Shown: positions 23,087 to 33,866, counted from the stretch's first letter. The stretch: DNA of 64,000 nt from Marinobacter litoralis (GCF_003336705.1 NZ_QMDL01000005.1:119010-183009), one strand, 5' to 3'. Made by a program: numbers and translations. The notes: a model not told the origin generated them from the letters alone.

Positions 23087-23610
23087 CGGACAATAACGTG
23101 ATGCAAGAGCCAGATAACGTGAAGGCCATTTTGCCGCCGGGCTTTTTGCGCAATCCTGTGCATTTGCTGGCTTTCGGTTTTGGCAGTGGCGCAGCACCAA
23201 AGGCACCCGGCACCTGGGGAAGTCTTGCCGCCATTCCGTTGTGGTATGGCATTGCTTGGATGCCGCCGGTTGCCTACTGGCTGGTTGTTCTAGGGGCGTT
23301 TGTTGTTGGTATCTGGTTATGCGGAAAAACCGCCGAAGATTTGAAGGTCCACGATCATGGCGGCATCGTCTGGGACGAGTTCGTAGGTATGTGGATCGCT
23401 CTCGGTTTGTTTCCGGATCAGATATACGGTGTACTGATGGCGTTCATGCTGTTCCGGCTGTTTGATGTGCTCAAACCTTGGCCAATCAGTTGGTTAGATG
23501 CGCGTATGCCCGGTGGGCTGGGTATTATGTTTGATGATGTGGTTGCGGGTTTTATGGCACTGGGGTGCCTTGCCGCAATTGACCACTGGATAATGCCTTT
23601 CATGGTGTGA
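23083..23610 (+). CDS. pgpA: Phosphatidylglycerophosphatase A PgpA
   Basis: Removes phosphate from phosphatidylglycerol-phosphate to give phosphatidylglycerol; inner membrane. It has about four hydrophobic segments and the family motifs GSGAAPKAPGTWGSLAA, KTAEDL and VWDEFVGMWIAL. The TTG start at 23083 is favoured over ATG 23101 because a strong GGGAGG lies 5-6 nt before it and it overlaps the thiL stop, implying coupling. Either choice leaves the catalytic region intact. Confidence 0.94.
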   Translation: MTDNNVMQEPDNVKAILPPGFLRNPVHLLAFGFGSGAAPKAPGTWGSLAAIPLWYGIAWMPPVAYWLVVLGAFVVGIWLCGKTAEDLKVHDHGGIVWDEFVGMWIALGLFPDQIYGVLMAFMLFRLFDVLKPWPISWLDARMPGGLGIMFDDVVAGFMALGCLAAIDHWIMPFMV

Positions 23611-23644
23611 GGGGCATTAGGCAAGAACCGGAAGGGGCGCGTTG

Positions 23645-23845
23645 TTAGTGAAGTTGTTCTTCGGGCAACAGCTTAACGACGTGAAGAAAGCGCTTCAGGC
23701 CAATCTCGGCACGCTCTTTTGAAGCAAAGGGGCCGCTGTCGAACCCTTCGCGGGTAGTGAAGTACCATTTACTCCCGACGCAGAAGAAGCGGCTGCTCCG
23801 AAAGGGAGGGGGAGATTTTTCGCCAGCCCGCTGTTGAGTATCCAT
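23645..23845 (-). CDS. Small DUF6316-like protein
   Basis: A 66-residue conserved-looking protein of unknown function. The core RFFCVGSKWYFTTREGFDSG resembles small proteins I associate with the DUF6316 family, and an amphipathic tail (KERAEIGLKRFLHVVKLL) follows. No signal peptide, membrane segment or cysteine pair is seen. Coding is supported by a near-perfect Shine-Dalgarno (AAGGAGG about 6 nt before the ATG on the minus strand) and by its own slot, convergent with pgpA and divergent from the lipoprotein gene. The family assignment is from memory of the motif. Confidence 0.75.
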   Translation of the reverse strand: MDTQQRAGEKSPPPFRSSRFFCVGSKWYFTTREGFDSGPFASKERAEIGLKRFLHVVKLLPEEQLH

Positions 23846-23957
23846 ATATCCTCCTTCTGCGATGTGGGGGTTCGGGCATCAAAGTGTTTGGCGTATCCTA
23901 TTTAGAATTAGCCCAAATACGACCAAATTCAAATTTTTTCTCAAAAAGGATGTGTAA

Positions 23958-24599
23958 ATGAGTATGTGTCACGTTGGTGGTTTTTACAAATTAGTGCTGG
24001 CTTTTTTGACCGTGCTGGTCGCAGGGTGTGCATCTTCCTTGTCCAGAGTCGATACTTGGGAAGGCAGTTTGCCGGCCGCGACCGAGCCTGCCGTGTTAAA
24101 AGCACCCGGAACCATTCAGGTGAGCGAGGTTAATGGCAAGTCCATGACGAGCTTCCTCATGGATGATCTGGCGTTGGATTACGGCCTGCTGCCGGGTGGC
24201 AATGAGGTGGTGTTCACCTATAAGACCATTTGGGCAAAGTCGGGCATTGTTGAAGATGGCGAATCAAAAGTTCATGTCATCGAAACCGAGCCGCAAGTGG
24301 TTCGGTTTGATGCCGAGCCCGGTGCCACTTATCAGTTCGCGGTTGAGAAGCCGGAAAGTCGCCGTGCAGCTGAAGCTTTTAGCAAAAACTTCTCTGCAAC
24401 CATTGTGAATACGGATGGCGACGCAGTGGCTGAGGCAGCTGTCTGGAAAGGTCCGGCTGACAATCGCACTCCAGTGTTTGTCGGAGGGGAGAGTGGCTAC
24501 GATGGCGAGGCTGGCAATACGCTCGAGAACATGAAGCGTTTGTGGGGTGAAGCGACAGACGAGGAGAAGAAAACCTTCCTTCGCTGGGCGTTCGAATAA
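23958..24599 (+). CDS. DUF2057 (YccT-like) family lipoprotein
   Basis: A 213-residue exported protein: signal peptide with a lipobox (LVAGC, Cys about 24), then an extracytoplasmic domain. The middle (APGTIQVSEVNGKSMTSFLM, GGNEVVFTYKTIW) and especially the C terminus (MKRLWGEATDEEKKTFLRWA) resemble the DUF2057/YccT family, whose E. coli member is a secreted protein linked to curli control. The usual members have a plain Sec signal; this one looks lipidated. The function here is unknown. Two closely spaced ATGs exist (23958 and 23964) and the first is given. Confidence 0.8.
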   Translation: MSMCHVGGFYKLVLAFLTVLVAGCASSLSRVDTWEGSLPAATEPAVLKAPGTIQVSEVNGKSMTSFLMDDLALDYGLLPGGNEVVFTYKTIWAKSGIVEDGESKVHVIETEPQVVRFDAEPGATYQFAVEKPESRRAAEAFSKNFSATIVNTDGDAVAEAAVWKGPADNRTPVFVGGESGYDGEAGNTLENMKRLWGEATDEEKKTFLRWAFE

Positions 24600-24607
24600 T
24601 TATCGTG

Positions 24608-24636
24608 TTGGCGCTAGCCAAATGGGCTAGCGCCAA
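24608..24636. other. Hairpin between convergent genes, no U tract
   Basis: A 12-bp perfect inverted repeat (TTGGCGCTAGCC with GGCTAGCGCCAA) and 5-nt loop lie between the lipoprotein gene and the acyltransferase gene; the acyltransferase stop codon lies inside the stem. It may end transcription on both strands, but neither side has a proper T run. Confidence 0.55.
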
Positions 24637-26153
24637 AAACGGAGAGGACGCTTTTTTAACAAGCCTTCAAGGTAATTATAAATTTCGTTCGATAAGGATT
24701 TCGGGCTTGCGTCCCCGGGCTGGTCAATAACCGCTTCTCCAGCGGCTTCCGCCCGCCTTTCAATGGCATCAAGACTGTCGTGTACCAAGCCTTCCAGACT
24801 CTCGCCATCGCGCACCACATCCGGACATAGAGTGAAGTTGAGCGTCACCATCCCCTCATAACTGACCGCAACAATAACGAGCCCCATGCTGTCGAACAGG
24901 GGGGCGGTGTTGTATTGCTGCACCAGCTTTGCGCCTTGCAGGTACATGGGCACTTGCGGCCCGGGTACGTTGGTTATCGGCAGGTTGAACAGCGGTTGGT
25001 AGTTGCGGGCAACTCGAAGTTCCGAATACAGCCGTGCGGATAGCGCCAGCAATGTGGATGGCAATAGTTCTGTTAAGCGGTCAGCAGCGATGGCTTCCCG
25101 ATAAGGCTCGGTTTCAACGGCATTGCGGTGAATGTGGCGGATCCTGAGGGCCGGGTCGGTTTCGTTTGTCGCGAGATTTAACAACATCGCAGACATTTGA
25201 TTACCGGTGGCGCGTCGCAGGCTGCTGGACCGAACTGAAATCGGGGTCATTGCCACCAAAGGTGTGGTGGTTTTCGTGCCTTGGGTGATCAGGTACCTGT
25301 TCAGTGCTTCCGCACAGATGCCAAGCACCACATCGTTCAATGTGACATCGCCCAGCTGTGCTTTGATGGTTTTTAGCCTGGCCAGTTCTACGCTGGCAGA
25401 GACAATAGACCTATTGCCGGTGATCTGTCGGTTGAACGGGCAGTGAGGGGCAGTAAAGAGCGATGCTGGCAGCGGAAGCTTGTGAATCTGTTTTTGAATG
25501 AGTCCACGAGCGGCCGCTTCGGCGGTATTGTAGGCCAGCGAAGCAAACTGCATGGGTGCTTTCAGCATATTTGCCCCCGCCTGCAGAAAAACGCGTTCTT
25601 CTGAGGGCTCTGTTCGGGGTTGCCAAGGGCGCGGCGGGTTAATGGCTCTGGGCACCGGAGAATATTCCAGCAACTTGCCCATGATTTCCTCGCCGCTGAA
25701 AGCATCGATTGAGGCGTGGTGCAGCTTGACGATCAGGGCGAAGCCGTCTTTGTCTCCCTCTGGTGTGTCCAGTTTGAAGCCGTCTACAAAGGTAATGTGC
25801 CAAAGAGGGCGGTCCCGTTTGAGCGGTTCTTCCAGAATCTTTGCGGCAAGGGCATTAACGCAGGTTTTTTTGCCGCGTTCGCCAAGGGATACGTAAGCCA
25901 GATGGCGTTCAATGCTGAATTCGGAATCGTCTACCCAGTAGGGGCGGCCGAGCCGAAGCGGAATCTCTTTGAGTTTCTGCCGAAACATCGGAGCAACGTG
26001 CAGTCGGCTGCATATGTACTTGATGAAAGTCGCGTAGGAGACGGGAGTTTCCAGGCCGCTGGCATCAAAAAGATAAACGCCTCCAATGTGCATCGGCGTG
26101 GTTTCCGATTCCAGGTACAGAAACGATGCGTCCAGTTCAGACAGCTGGTGCAT
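24627..26153 (-). CDS. WS/DGAT acyltransferase (wax ester synthase family)
   Basis: Member of the bacterial wax ester synthase/acyl-CoA:diacylglycerol acyltransferase family, which makes storage wax esters or triacylglycerols from acyl-CoA. The 508 aa are slightly longer than the usual 450-490. N-terminal MHQLSELDASFLYLES and TPMHIGG are typical. The catalytic motif reads HHASIDA at residues 145-151, where the family usually has HHxxxDG. The second conserved region is present (LNDVVLGICAEAL; LPITNVPGPQ). Marinobacter species carry several such paralogues; which lipid this one makes cannot be told. It is 127 bp downstream of ispB on the same strand. Confidence 0.88.
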   Translation of the reverse strand: MHQLSELDASFLYLESETTPMHIGGVYLFDASGLETPVSYATFIKYICSRLHVAPMFRQKLKEIPLRLGRPYWVDDSEFSIERHLAYVSLGERGKKTCVNALAAKILEEPLKRDRPLWHITFVDGFKLDTPEGDKDGFALIVKLHHASIDAFSGEEIMGKLLEYSPVPRAINPPRPWQPRTEPSEERVFLQAGANMLKAPMQFASLAYNTAEAAARGLIQKQIHKLPLPASLFTAPHCPFNRQITGNRSIVSASVELARLKTIKAQLGDVTLNDVVLGICAEALNRYLITQGTKTTTPLVAMTPISVRSSSLRRATGNQMSAMLLNLATNETDPALRIRHIHRNAVETEPYREAIAADRLTELLPSTLLALSARLYSELRVARNYQPLFNLPITNVPGPQVPMYLQGAKLVQQYNTAPLFDSMGLVIVAVSYEGMVTLNFTLCPDVVRDGESLEGLVHDSLDAIERRAEAAGEAVIDQPGDASPKSLSNEIYNYLEGLLKKRPLRFWR

Positions 26154-26280
26154 GCAGAGGGCTCCCTATAGCGACTATGTAACCGGGTGGAGGCAGTATA
26201 GCGTAGAGCGCATGATCCCCGGTTGGCCCGAAGGCCTTGGTTTGTCATGCTTTCCGGCCAGTTCTGGGGCTTGGTGTCTG

Positions 26281-27249
26281 TCAGCTCACGCGAGCAACGG
26301 CGGCTTCTGTGAGTAATTCCAGTGCTTCACGATACGTCGATTCCGGCAAGCAAGCGAGCAGTTTACGCGCGGTTGCAGCTTCTTCACGCGCTTTGTTCAT
26401 GGTGTATTCAATGGCACCGGAAGCCTTCACGATGTTTAAAACTTTGGGGAGGTCGTCCAAACCGCCTTTACGAATGGCCTGTCGGATGAGTTGGCGCTCG
26501 TCGTCGCTGCTGTTCTCCATCGCGTAGATGAGGGGTAGTGTGGTTTTGCCTTCGGCCAGGTCATCGCCCACATTTTTCCCCATGGCTTCGGCGTCCCCCT
26601 GATAATCGAGTACGTCATCAACCAGCTGGAATGCCAGCCCCAGATGCTTGCCGTAGTCTTTCAGGGCGTTTTCTTGTTCCGCATTCGCGCCTGCAAGCAG
26701 GGCACCCGTATGGGATGATGCTTCAAACAACATCGCGGTTTTGTTGTGAATGACGACCATATACTGGTCTTCGGTCAGGTCCGGGTTCTTCACATTCATT
26801 AGCTGCATCACTTCGCCTTCGGCAATCACAGCCGTGGCGTGAGACAGAACGTTCATGATAGGAAGGCTTTGCAGCTCTACCATCATCTCGAATGCGCGGG
26901 CGTAGAGGAAATCCCCTACCAGAACACTCGGTGCGTTGCCCCATTTTGCGTTGGCCGTGCTGCGGCCTCGGCGCATGTCGGAGGTATCGACAACGTCATC
27001 GTGCAGAAGCGTAGCGGTGTGCAGGAATTCAATGACGGCCGCCAGTTTAAGGTGATCATCCTCGCTATAGCCCGAAGCCTGGCTGGAAAGCAAAACCAGT
27101 AATGGTCTCAAGCGTTTACCGCCGCTCTCGATGATGTATTGGGCGATTTTCTCGACCATCGGGACATCCGAGGCAAGCCGCTGGATAATAAGATCGTTCA
27201 CGCGGCTGAAGTCTTCCGCTACGGTGTCATGGATGCGCTGGGCTGTCAT
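26281..27249 (-). CDS. ispB: Octaprenyl diphosphate synthase IspB
   Basis: Trans-prenyltransferase that builds the long side chain of ubiquinone from FPP and IPP. Both aspartate-rich motifs are present: DDVVD in LLHDDVVDTSDMRRG and DDVLD in FQLVDDVLDYQG; GGKRLRPLL binds IPP. The frame extends to a TTG at 27306, but ATG 27249 (MTAQRIHDTVAEDFSRVN) gives 322 aa and matches the E. coli N terminus and length. It is divergent from rplU, as in many gammaproteobacteria. Confidence 0.95.
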   Translation of the reverse strand: MTAQRIHDTVAEDFSRVNDLIIQRLASDVPMVEKIAQYIIESGGKRLRPLLVLLSSQASGYSEDDHLKLAAVIEFLHTATLLHDDVVDTSDMRRGRSTANAKWGNAPSVLVGDFLYARAFEMMVELQSLPIMNVLSHATAVIAEGEVMQLMNVKNPDLTEDQYMVVIHNKTAMLFEASSHTGALLAGANAEQENALKDYGKHLGLAFQLVDDVLDYQGDAEAMGKNVGDDLAEGKTTLPLIYAMENSSDDERQLIRQAIRKGGLDDLPKVLNIVKASGAIEYTMNKAREEAATARKLLACLPESTYREALELLTEAAVARVS

Positions 27250-27352
27250 GGGGCTGATAAGTCCCTTACTGGTATGTTCGTTGAGTTTTCGGGCAGGACG
27301 CGGCAATGCTAGGTATTGCTGCCTAGAGTGTCAACTTGAGTCGTAAACTCCC

Positions 27353-27381
27353 TTGTATTGGTCGGCGGCTTTTCGTACAAT
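27353..27381 (+). promoter_or_regulatory. Promoter of rplU-rpmA
   Basis: TTGTAT (27353-27358) and TACAAT (27376-27381) are 17 bp apart in the ispB/rplU divergent region, leaving a leader of about 100 nt before rplU. Confidence 0.6.
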
Positions 27382-27490
27382 CACGCGCCCAACTCATCCC
27401 AACCTGCGCTCCCTGCAATAGGGTTGCCAAAGCGCTTCCCTTAGAACCAGGTGGATAAGAGCAGGGATGGGTCAATCGCGGAGACAGAAA

Positions 27491-27802
27491 ATGTACGCAG
27501 TTATTGTTAGCGGTGGCAAGCAGCACCGTGTAAAAGAAGGCGAAACACTGAAGCTGGAAAAGCTCGAAGTTGAAACCGGCGGCTCTGTTGAGTTTGATCG
27601 TGTTCTGCTGGTAGCCAATGGCGACGACGTTAAAGTCGGTGCTCCAGTTGTTGATGGTGCTAAAGTGACTGCGGAAGTGGTAAGCCACGGTCGTCACGAC
27701 AAGATCAACATCATCAAGTTCCGTCGTCGTAAGCATTCCATGAAGCGTCAGGGCCACCGTCAGTGGTTTACTGAAGTTAAGATCACGGGCATTCAGGGCT
27801 AA
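27491..27802 (+). CDS. rplU: 50S ribosomal protein L21
   Basis: Large-subunit ribosomal protein that binds 23S rRNA. ATG 27491 begins [18 protein letters not shown], the invariant L21 start; the frame is open a further 8 codons upstream but that region has no family match. The 103 residues end in the basic rRNA-binding [16 protein letters not shown]. It is paired with rpmA 35 bp downstream, the standard arrangement. Confidence 0.98.
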   Translation: MYAVIVSGGKQHRVKEGETLKLEKLEVETGGSVEFDRVLLVANGDDVKVGAPVVDGAKVTAEVVSHGRHDKINIIKFRRRKHSMKRQGHRQWFTEVKITGIQG

Positions 27803-27837
27803 GCTCTGAACATACCCCTTAAAGAAGGAGGCTGGTA

Positions 27838-28098
27838 ATGGCTCATAAAAAGGCAGCAGGTAGTACCCGTAACGGTCGCGATTCCGAGTCGAAACGACTT
27901 GGTGTCAAGCGCTACGGCGGCGAGACTGTATCTGCAGGTAGCATCATCGTTCGTCAGCGCGGCACTCGTTTCCACGCTGGCAACAACGTAGGCCTTGGCA
28001 AGGACCACACCCTTTTTGCGAAAGCAGAAGGTCAGGTGAAGTTCGAAGTTAAAGGCCCGCAGAACCGTAAGTTCGTGAGCATCGTTCCGGCTGCGTAA
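27838..28098 (+). CDS. rpmA: 50S ribosomal protein L27
   Basis: Ribosomal protein whose N terminus reaches the peptidyl transferase centre. [20 protein letters not shown] is the classical L27 opening without the cleavable Firmicute leader; 86 aa. AAGGAGG precedes the ATG. Co-transcribed with rplU and followed by a terminator. Confidence 0.98.
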   Translation: MAHKKAAGSTRNGRDSESKRLGVKRYGGETVSAGSIIVRQRGTRFHAGNNVGLGKDHTLFAKAEGQVKFEVKGPQNRKFVSIVPAA

Positions 28099-28175
28099 GC
28101 AGCGGCGATCCTCCGGTTCTGTCGAACCTTGGATTTCTTGATATGCTGAGTTGATCAGCCCTCAGGTAAATCCGG

Positions 28176-28212
28176 AGCCCCGCAAAGCTTCCATGAGGCT
28201 GCGGGGCTTTTT
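28176..28212 (+). terminator. Intrinsic terminator after rpmA
   Basis: The stem AGCCCCGCA (28176-28184) with TGCGGGGCT (28200-28208) and further pairing in the loop is followed by TTTTT. It ends just before the obgE ribosome-binding region. Confidence 0.88.
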
Positions 28213-28233
28213 AGTTTATGCAAAGGCATTTGA

Positions 28234-29427
<1,194 letters not shown>

Positions 29428-29457
29428 CAAGCAACCCTAAGAGATAGTACTGCTGTC

Positions 29458-30582
29458 ATGAGTGAACGCATTCAGCTTAAGAAAGCCCGTCGGTTGGTGG
29501 TGAAAATTGGCAGTGCTTTGCTAACCGACGATGGTAAGGGGCTGGATGTGGCCGCGCTGGGCCAGTGGGTTGACCAGATTGCCGGTCTGATACGCAGTGG
29601 TGTTGAAGTTGTTGTCGTGTCTTCGGGCTCTGTGGCTGAGGGTATGAGTCGGCTGGGCTGGAGTGCGCGGCCGCAGCACTTGCATGAGCTTCAGGCCGCG
29701 GCGGCCGTTGGGCAGATGGGGTTGGTGCAAACCTGGGAGGCCCAATTCAAGCGCCACGGCATTCATACTGCGCAAATTCTTCTGACTCATGATGATCTTT
29801 CCGATCGCAAACGTTACCTGAACGGGCGCAGCACGCTGCGTACCTTGCTGGATTACGGTGTCGTGCCAATCGTGAATGAAAACGACACGGTGGTTACCGA
29901 TGAAATCCGGTTTGGCGATAACGATACGCTGGGGGCGTTGGTTGCGAATCTGGTAGAGGCGGATGGCCTTATAATTCTTACCGACCAGCTGGGCTTGTTC
30001 ACCAAAGATCCGCGTAAGCACGAAGACGCTGAACTGGTCACTGAGCGTAAAGCTCAAGATCCTGAGTTGGATGCGATGGCAGGTGGTGGTGCTGGCGCGC
30101 TAGGCCGTGGCGGTATGCTCACCAAGTTGCGGGCGTCCAGATTGGCTGCGCGCTCTGGTGCGTTCACCGTGATTGTGGGTGGTCGCATCGAGAATGCGAT
30201 TGATCGCTTGCGGGACGGAGAGGTAATAGGCACCTTGTTGCTGCCAGAGCAGGGCAGGCTTGCCGCTCGAAAGCAGTGGATCGCCAGCCATTTGCAGACC
30301 CGTGGCACGCTGGTTCTGGATGATGGTGCGGTGAAGGTCTTACGCCAGGGTGGGCGCAGTCTGCTGCCGGTGGGTGTTAAGGCGGTAAGCGGCAAGTTTC
30401 GTCGCGGCGAGATGGTGATGTGCGTGGATTTGGCTGGGCGTGAAATTGCCCGCGGATTGGTCAACTACGATGCGGACGAAGCGGCTGCAATCGCCGGTCA
30501 TTCCAGTGATCGTATTACTGAGCTATTGGGATATGTGTCCGATGAGGAAATGATTCATCGAGACAACCTGGTGGTTGTCTAG
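29458..30582 (+). CDS. proB: Glutamate 5-kinase ProB
   Basis: First, feedback-inhibited step of proline synthesis (glutamate to glutamyl-5-phosphate). The N-terminal amino-acid kinase domain ([45 protein letters not shown]) is followed by a C-terminal PUA domain (from about residue 280, [14 protein letters not shown]). The 374 aa are typical. It is downstream of obgE, as in Pseudomonas, and ends in a shared bidirectional terminator with rpsT. Confidence 0.96.
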   Translation: MSERIQLKKARRLVVKIGSALLTDDGKGLDVAALGQWVDQIAGLIRSGVEVVVVSSGSVAEGMSRLGWSARPQHLHELQAAAAVGQMGLVQTWEAQFKRHGIHTAQILLTHDDLSDRKRYLNGRSTLRTLLDYGVVPIVNENDTVVTDEIRFGDNDTLGALVANLVEADGLIILTDQLGLFTKDPRKHEDAELVTERKAQDPELDAMAGGGAGALGRGGMLTKLRASRLAARSGAFTVIVGGRIENAIDRLRDGEVIGTLLLPEQGRLAARKQWIASHLQTRGTLVLDDGAVKVLRQGGRSLLPVGVKAVSGKFRRGEMVMCVDLAGREIARGLVNYDADEAAAIAGHSSDRITELLGYVSDEEMIHRDNLVVV

Positions 30583-30615
30583 CGTCAACGTGGGTTTTGA
30601 CGGATTTCAGGCATA

Positions 30616-30643
30616 AAAAAACCGGCTAGAAAGCCGGTTTTTT
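30616..30643. terminator. Bidirectional terminator between proB and rpsT
   Basis: A 12-bp perfect stem (AAAAAACCGGCT with AGCCGGTTTTTT) and AGAA loop presents a U tract on both strands, serving convergent proB and rpsT. Confidence 0.92.
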
Positions 30644-30656
30644 TATGATCGCAAAA

Positions 30657-30926
30657 TTAGGCAGTTTTCAGAGCCTTGATTTTTGCGTTCACACGGCTCT
30701 TATGACGAGCAACTTTGTTCTTGGCGAAGATGCCTTTGTTGACCATGCTGTCCAGAACTGGCTGGGCTTCTTTCATGGCCGCTTGGGCTTCTTCGTAGTT
30801 GCCGGCCTTGATCTTGGCGTCAACTTTTTTCATGTACGTACGTGCCATAGAACGCAGGCTAGCGTTGTGCTTGCGGTTTTTCTCGTTTTGACGAGCGCGC
30901 TTTTTGGCTTGCGGGGAATTTGCCAC
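30657..30926 (-). CDS. rpsT: 30S ribosomal protein S20
   Basis: Binds 16S rRNA during early 30S assembly. It reads (V/M)[17 protein letters not shown] from a GTG start at 30926 with CAGGAG about 8 nt upstream; 89 residues, highly basic and helical. The frame stays open far upstream (to 31091) without family similarity. A non-AUG start is usual for this autoregulated gene: E. coli rpsT uses UUG. It is divergent from murJ, as in E. coli. Confidence 0.97.
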   Translation of the reverse strand: MANSPQAKKRARQNEKNRKHNASLRSMARTYMKKVDAKIKAGNYEEAQAAMKEAQPVLDSMVNKGIFAKNKVARHKSRVNAKIKALKTA

Positions 30927-31191
30927 CGTAAAACTCCTGAATTCGTTGCTATAAAAACGGAATATGTTTAGATCGCGGGCGCGCCATAACGAGCGCGTCG
31001 ATATAAATGACGCGGAACTATGCCGCCGAACGCTTGAAATGTCAAGGTTGTCGGTGCAGTAATCCCCGCGTGCTGCAGGCCTGTGATACACTCGCGCATC
31101 GCTGCACGGGGCATACTGCGGCGCCTAGGCCCGCCCTGTGGAATACCGAAACGCCGCTCAGGCCTGAACTCTGAATTTGGATTCTCGCAAC

Positions 31192-32781
31192 ATGTCCTCG
31201 GAACCGCAACCAACACAAGCGCCGTCCCCCCTGAAAGAGCCGCCTAAACCGCCCGGATTGCTCCGCTCCTCGGGCGTGGTCGGGGTGATGACGATGCTGT
31301 CTCGGGTGTTGGGGTTGGTTCGGGATATGGTGATCGCCCGTTATTTTGGTGCCGGAACTGCGGCGGATGCTTTTTTTGTTGCGTTCAAAATTCCGAATTT
31401 TTTGCGTCGATTGTTCGCAGAAGGAGCCTTCTCTCAGGCGTTCGTGCCGGTGTTGTCATCCTATCGGCAAAAGGGTGATATTTCCGAGGTGAAGCGATTG
31501 GTAGATGCTGTCGCCGGCTCACTCGGATTGGTTCTTTTGGCGGTCACATTGGTGGCTATGCTGGGCGCGCCCGTGCTGACCGCACTCTTTGCGCCCGGGT
31601 TTCTCGAGGATGACGCGAAGTTTGCGTTGGCCAGCGACATGTTGCGCATTACTTTTCCCTATCTTCTGCTGATCTCACTCACCGCCTTCGCGGGCGGCAT
31701 TCTTAATAGCTACGACCGCTTTGCCGTGCCAGCGTTTACGCCGGTACTGTTGAATTTGGCGATGATTGTTGCTGCCATCTTCCTCACGCCGTTGATGAGC
31801 GAGCCGGTTATGGCGTTGGCTTGGGGTGTGTTTATTGCCGGCGCTTTGCAATTGTTCTTCCAGTTGCCTTTCCTTATGCGCCTTGGCTTGATGCCGCGGC
31901 CCCGGGTGGATTATCGGCACGAGGGTGTCAGCCGTATCTTAAAGTTGATGATGCCCGCGCTCTTTGGGGTTTCGGTGAGTCAGATCAACCTGTTATTGGA
32001 TACCGTGCTAGCTTCGTTCCTGCAAACCGGCAGTGTGTCCTGGCTGTATTATTCCGATCGCTTGTCTGAATTGCCCTTAGGGGTGTTCGGCATTGCCATT
32101 GCGACGGTTATTCTGCCGAGCCTGTCCCGCAAGCATGCGGCGGAATCGAAGGATCAGTTTGCCGCCACGTTGGATTGGGCGGTTAGAGCCGTGTTGTTGA
32201 TCGGGGTTCCGGCCGCAGTGGCGTTGGCGCTCTTAGCTGAGCCTTTGATTGCCACGCTGTTCCATTACGGCGAAGTGACGGACCGAGATGTGGCTATGTC
32301 GGCCCAGAGCTTGCGGGCGTATTCTGCCGGGCTTTTAGCGTTTATGTTGATCAAAGTGCTGGCCCCTGGCTTTTTTGCCCGGCAGGACACCAAGACACCG
32401 GTCAAAATTGGCATCATTGCCATGGTGGCCAATATGGCGTTTAACTTGGCGTTGATTGTGCCCCTGGCCCATGCGGGGTTGGCCTTGGCAACCTCCTTGT
32501 CGGCTTGGTTGAACGGTTACCTTTTGTGGCGCGGCTTACGTAAAGATGGCGCATGGCAGAGTCAGTCTGGCTGGCCTAAGTTCCTGATTCAGTTGGCTGT
32601 AGCTAACTCGGCGTTAGCCGCTGTGGTGCTTTGGCTGAACGCTCCTGTGGCCGATTGGCTAACCGCCGGCGGCCTGCAAAGAACGGCTGATATGGCGGTG
32701 ATCGTGTCGGCTGGTGTGGCCGCGTATTTCGTGACTTTGCTGCTGTGCGGGGTGCGCCTTCGCCAGTTCCGGCAGAAGTAA
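31192..32781 (+). CDS. murJ: Lipid II flippase MurJ
   Basis: Moves lipid II across the inner membrane for peptidoglycan synthesis. About 14 transmembrane helices are visible, with the MurJ N-terminal block MLSRVLGLVRDMVIARYFG and FFVAFKIPNFLRRLFAEGAFSQAFVP (essential arginines). A 25-residue proline-rich cytoplasmic extension (EPQPTQAPSPLKEPPKPPG) precedes helix 1. ATG 31192 is preferred; a TTG lies 15 nt upstream in frame. It is the first gene of the murJ-ribF-ileS-lspA-fkpB-ispH series. Confidence 0.96.
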   Translation: MSSEPQPTQAPSPLKEPPKPPGLLRSSGVVGVMTMLSRVLGLVRDMVIARYFGAGTAADAFFVAFKIPNFLRRLFAEGAFSQAFVPVLSSYRQKGDISEVKRLVDAVAGSLGLVLLAVTLVAMLGAPVLTALFAPGFLEDDAKFALASDMLRITFPYLLLISLTAFAGGILNSYDRFAVPAFTPVLLNLAMIVAAIFLTPLMSEPVMALAWGVFIAGALQLFFQLPFLMRLGLMPRPRVDYRHEGVSRILKLMMPALFGVSVSQINLLLDTVLASFLQTGSVSWLYYSDRLSELPLGVFGIAIATVILPSLSRKHAAESKDQFAATLDWAVRAVLLIGVPAAVALALLAEPLIATLFHYGEVTDRDVAMSAQSLRAYSAGLLAFMLIKVLAPGFFARQDTKTPVKIGIIAMVANMAFNLALIVPLAHAGLALATSLSAWLNGYLLWRGLRKDGAWQSQSGWPKFLIQLAVANSALAAVVLWLNAPVADWLTAGGLQRTADMAVIVSAGVAAYFVTLLLCGVRLRQFRQK

Positions 32782-32897
32782 GCGTCTTCACGATTTTTAC
32801 CATACCCGCGACTGGGGTATAATCGCGCGTTTTCTCACCAGTGCATGTCCCACAGGGCTGCACCCAAAGCCAGTTGGCAAGTAAAGGTTCGCAGTAG

Positions 32898-33866
32898 ATG
32901 CGTCTGATTCGAGGCCTCACCAATCTTAAGCGCTTGTCCGCGGAAGCGGACTCGCCGCTCGCCGGTGGCTGTGTCGCAACCATCGGGAACTTTGATGGTG
33001 TGCACTTGGGTCACAAAACGATCATCGAACAGGTCCGGCAAAAAGCGGTAGAGCTGGGTGTACCCTCGGTGGTGATGTTTTTTGAACCTCAACCGCGAGA
33101 GTTTTTTCAGGGCAGCGAAGCGCCTCCCCGGTTGATGCCATTCCGCCAGAAGTTCGAAGCCTTGTTGGCTGAAGGCATCGATATCGTGCTGTGCATCCGT
33201 TTCGATGACACCTTCCGCAGTTTTTCGGCCATGGATTTCATCGAGAACGTGCTGATCCACGGCTTGGCGGTGCGTCATTTGGTGGTGGGTGATGATTTCC
33301 GCTTCGGTTGCGATCGAGCGGGAGACTTCCGTTTGCTGGAACAAGTAGGGCAGGAACACGACTTCACCGTCGAGAATACCCGAACGGTAACGGTTGACGG
33401 CGAGCGGGTTAGCAGCACTCGGGTTCGCAAAGTTCTGAATGTGAATGGCCTAGAGGAAGCGGAACGCCTTTTGGGGCACCCTTACCGGATTCACGGCCGC
33501 GTGGTGTATGGCCGACAGCTGGGTCGCCAGCTGGGTGCGCCCACAGCGAACATCTTGCTGAACCGGATGCCGGCCTTGCGTGGTGTATATGTGGTACGTG
33601 CCCGCCTTGAAACGGGTGAATGGCAAGACGGTATTGCAAACATTGGCCTTCGGCCAACCGTGGACGGGAAACGGCCGGCGCTGGAAGTGCACCTGTTCGA
33701 CTTTGCTGGCACACTCTACGGCCAGCATTTGAGTGTTGTGTTCCGCCATGGCCTGCGGGACGAAGTGAAATTCGATTCTGTTGACGAGTTACGGCAACAG
33801 ATCGCCCGGGATTTCGAGCATGCCCGGGCCTGGCTGGCGGCCAACCCCGCCCAGCCCATCAACTGA
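32898..33866 (+). CDS. ribF: Bifunctional riboflavin kinase/FAD synthetase RibF
   Basis: Converts riboflavin to FMN and then FAD. The N-terminal nucleotidyltransferase domain has [17 protein letters not shown] and the STRVRK motif. The C-terminal flavokinase domain begins near residue 185 ([27 protein letters not shown] binds metal/ATP). The 322 aa are typical. It precedes ileS by 34 bp, the conserved gammaproteobacterial order. Confidence 0.97.
   Translation: MRLIRGLTNLKRLSAEADSPLAGGCVATIGNFDGVHLGHKTIIEQVRQKAVELGVPSVVMFFEPQPREFFQGSEAPPRLMPFRQKFEALLAEGIDIVLCIRFDDTFRSFSAMDFIENVLIHGLAVRHLVVGDDFRFGCDRAGDFRLLEQVGQEHDFTVENTRTVTVDGERVSSTRVRKVLNVNGLEEAERLLGHPYRIHGRVVYGRQLGRQLGAPTANILLNRMPALRGVYVVRARLETGEWQDGIANIGLRPTVDGKRPALEVHLFDFAGTLYGQHLSVVFRHGLRDEVKFDSVDELRQQIARDFEHARAWLAANPAQPIN

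Noticed and set aside
30927..31091. N-terminal extension of S20
   Set aside because: The GTG at 30926 has a strong ribosome site and gives the exact S20 N terminus; upstream frame lacks similarity.
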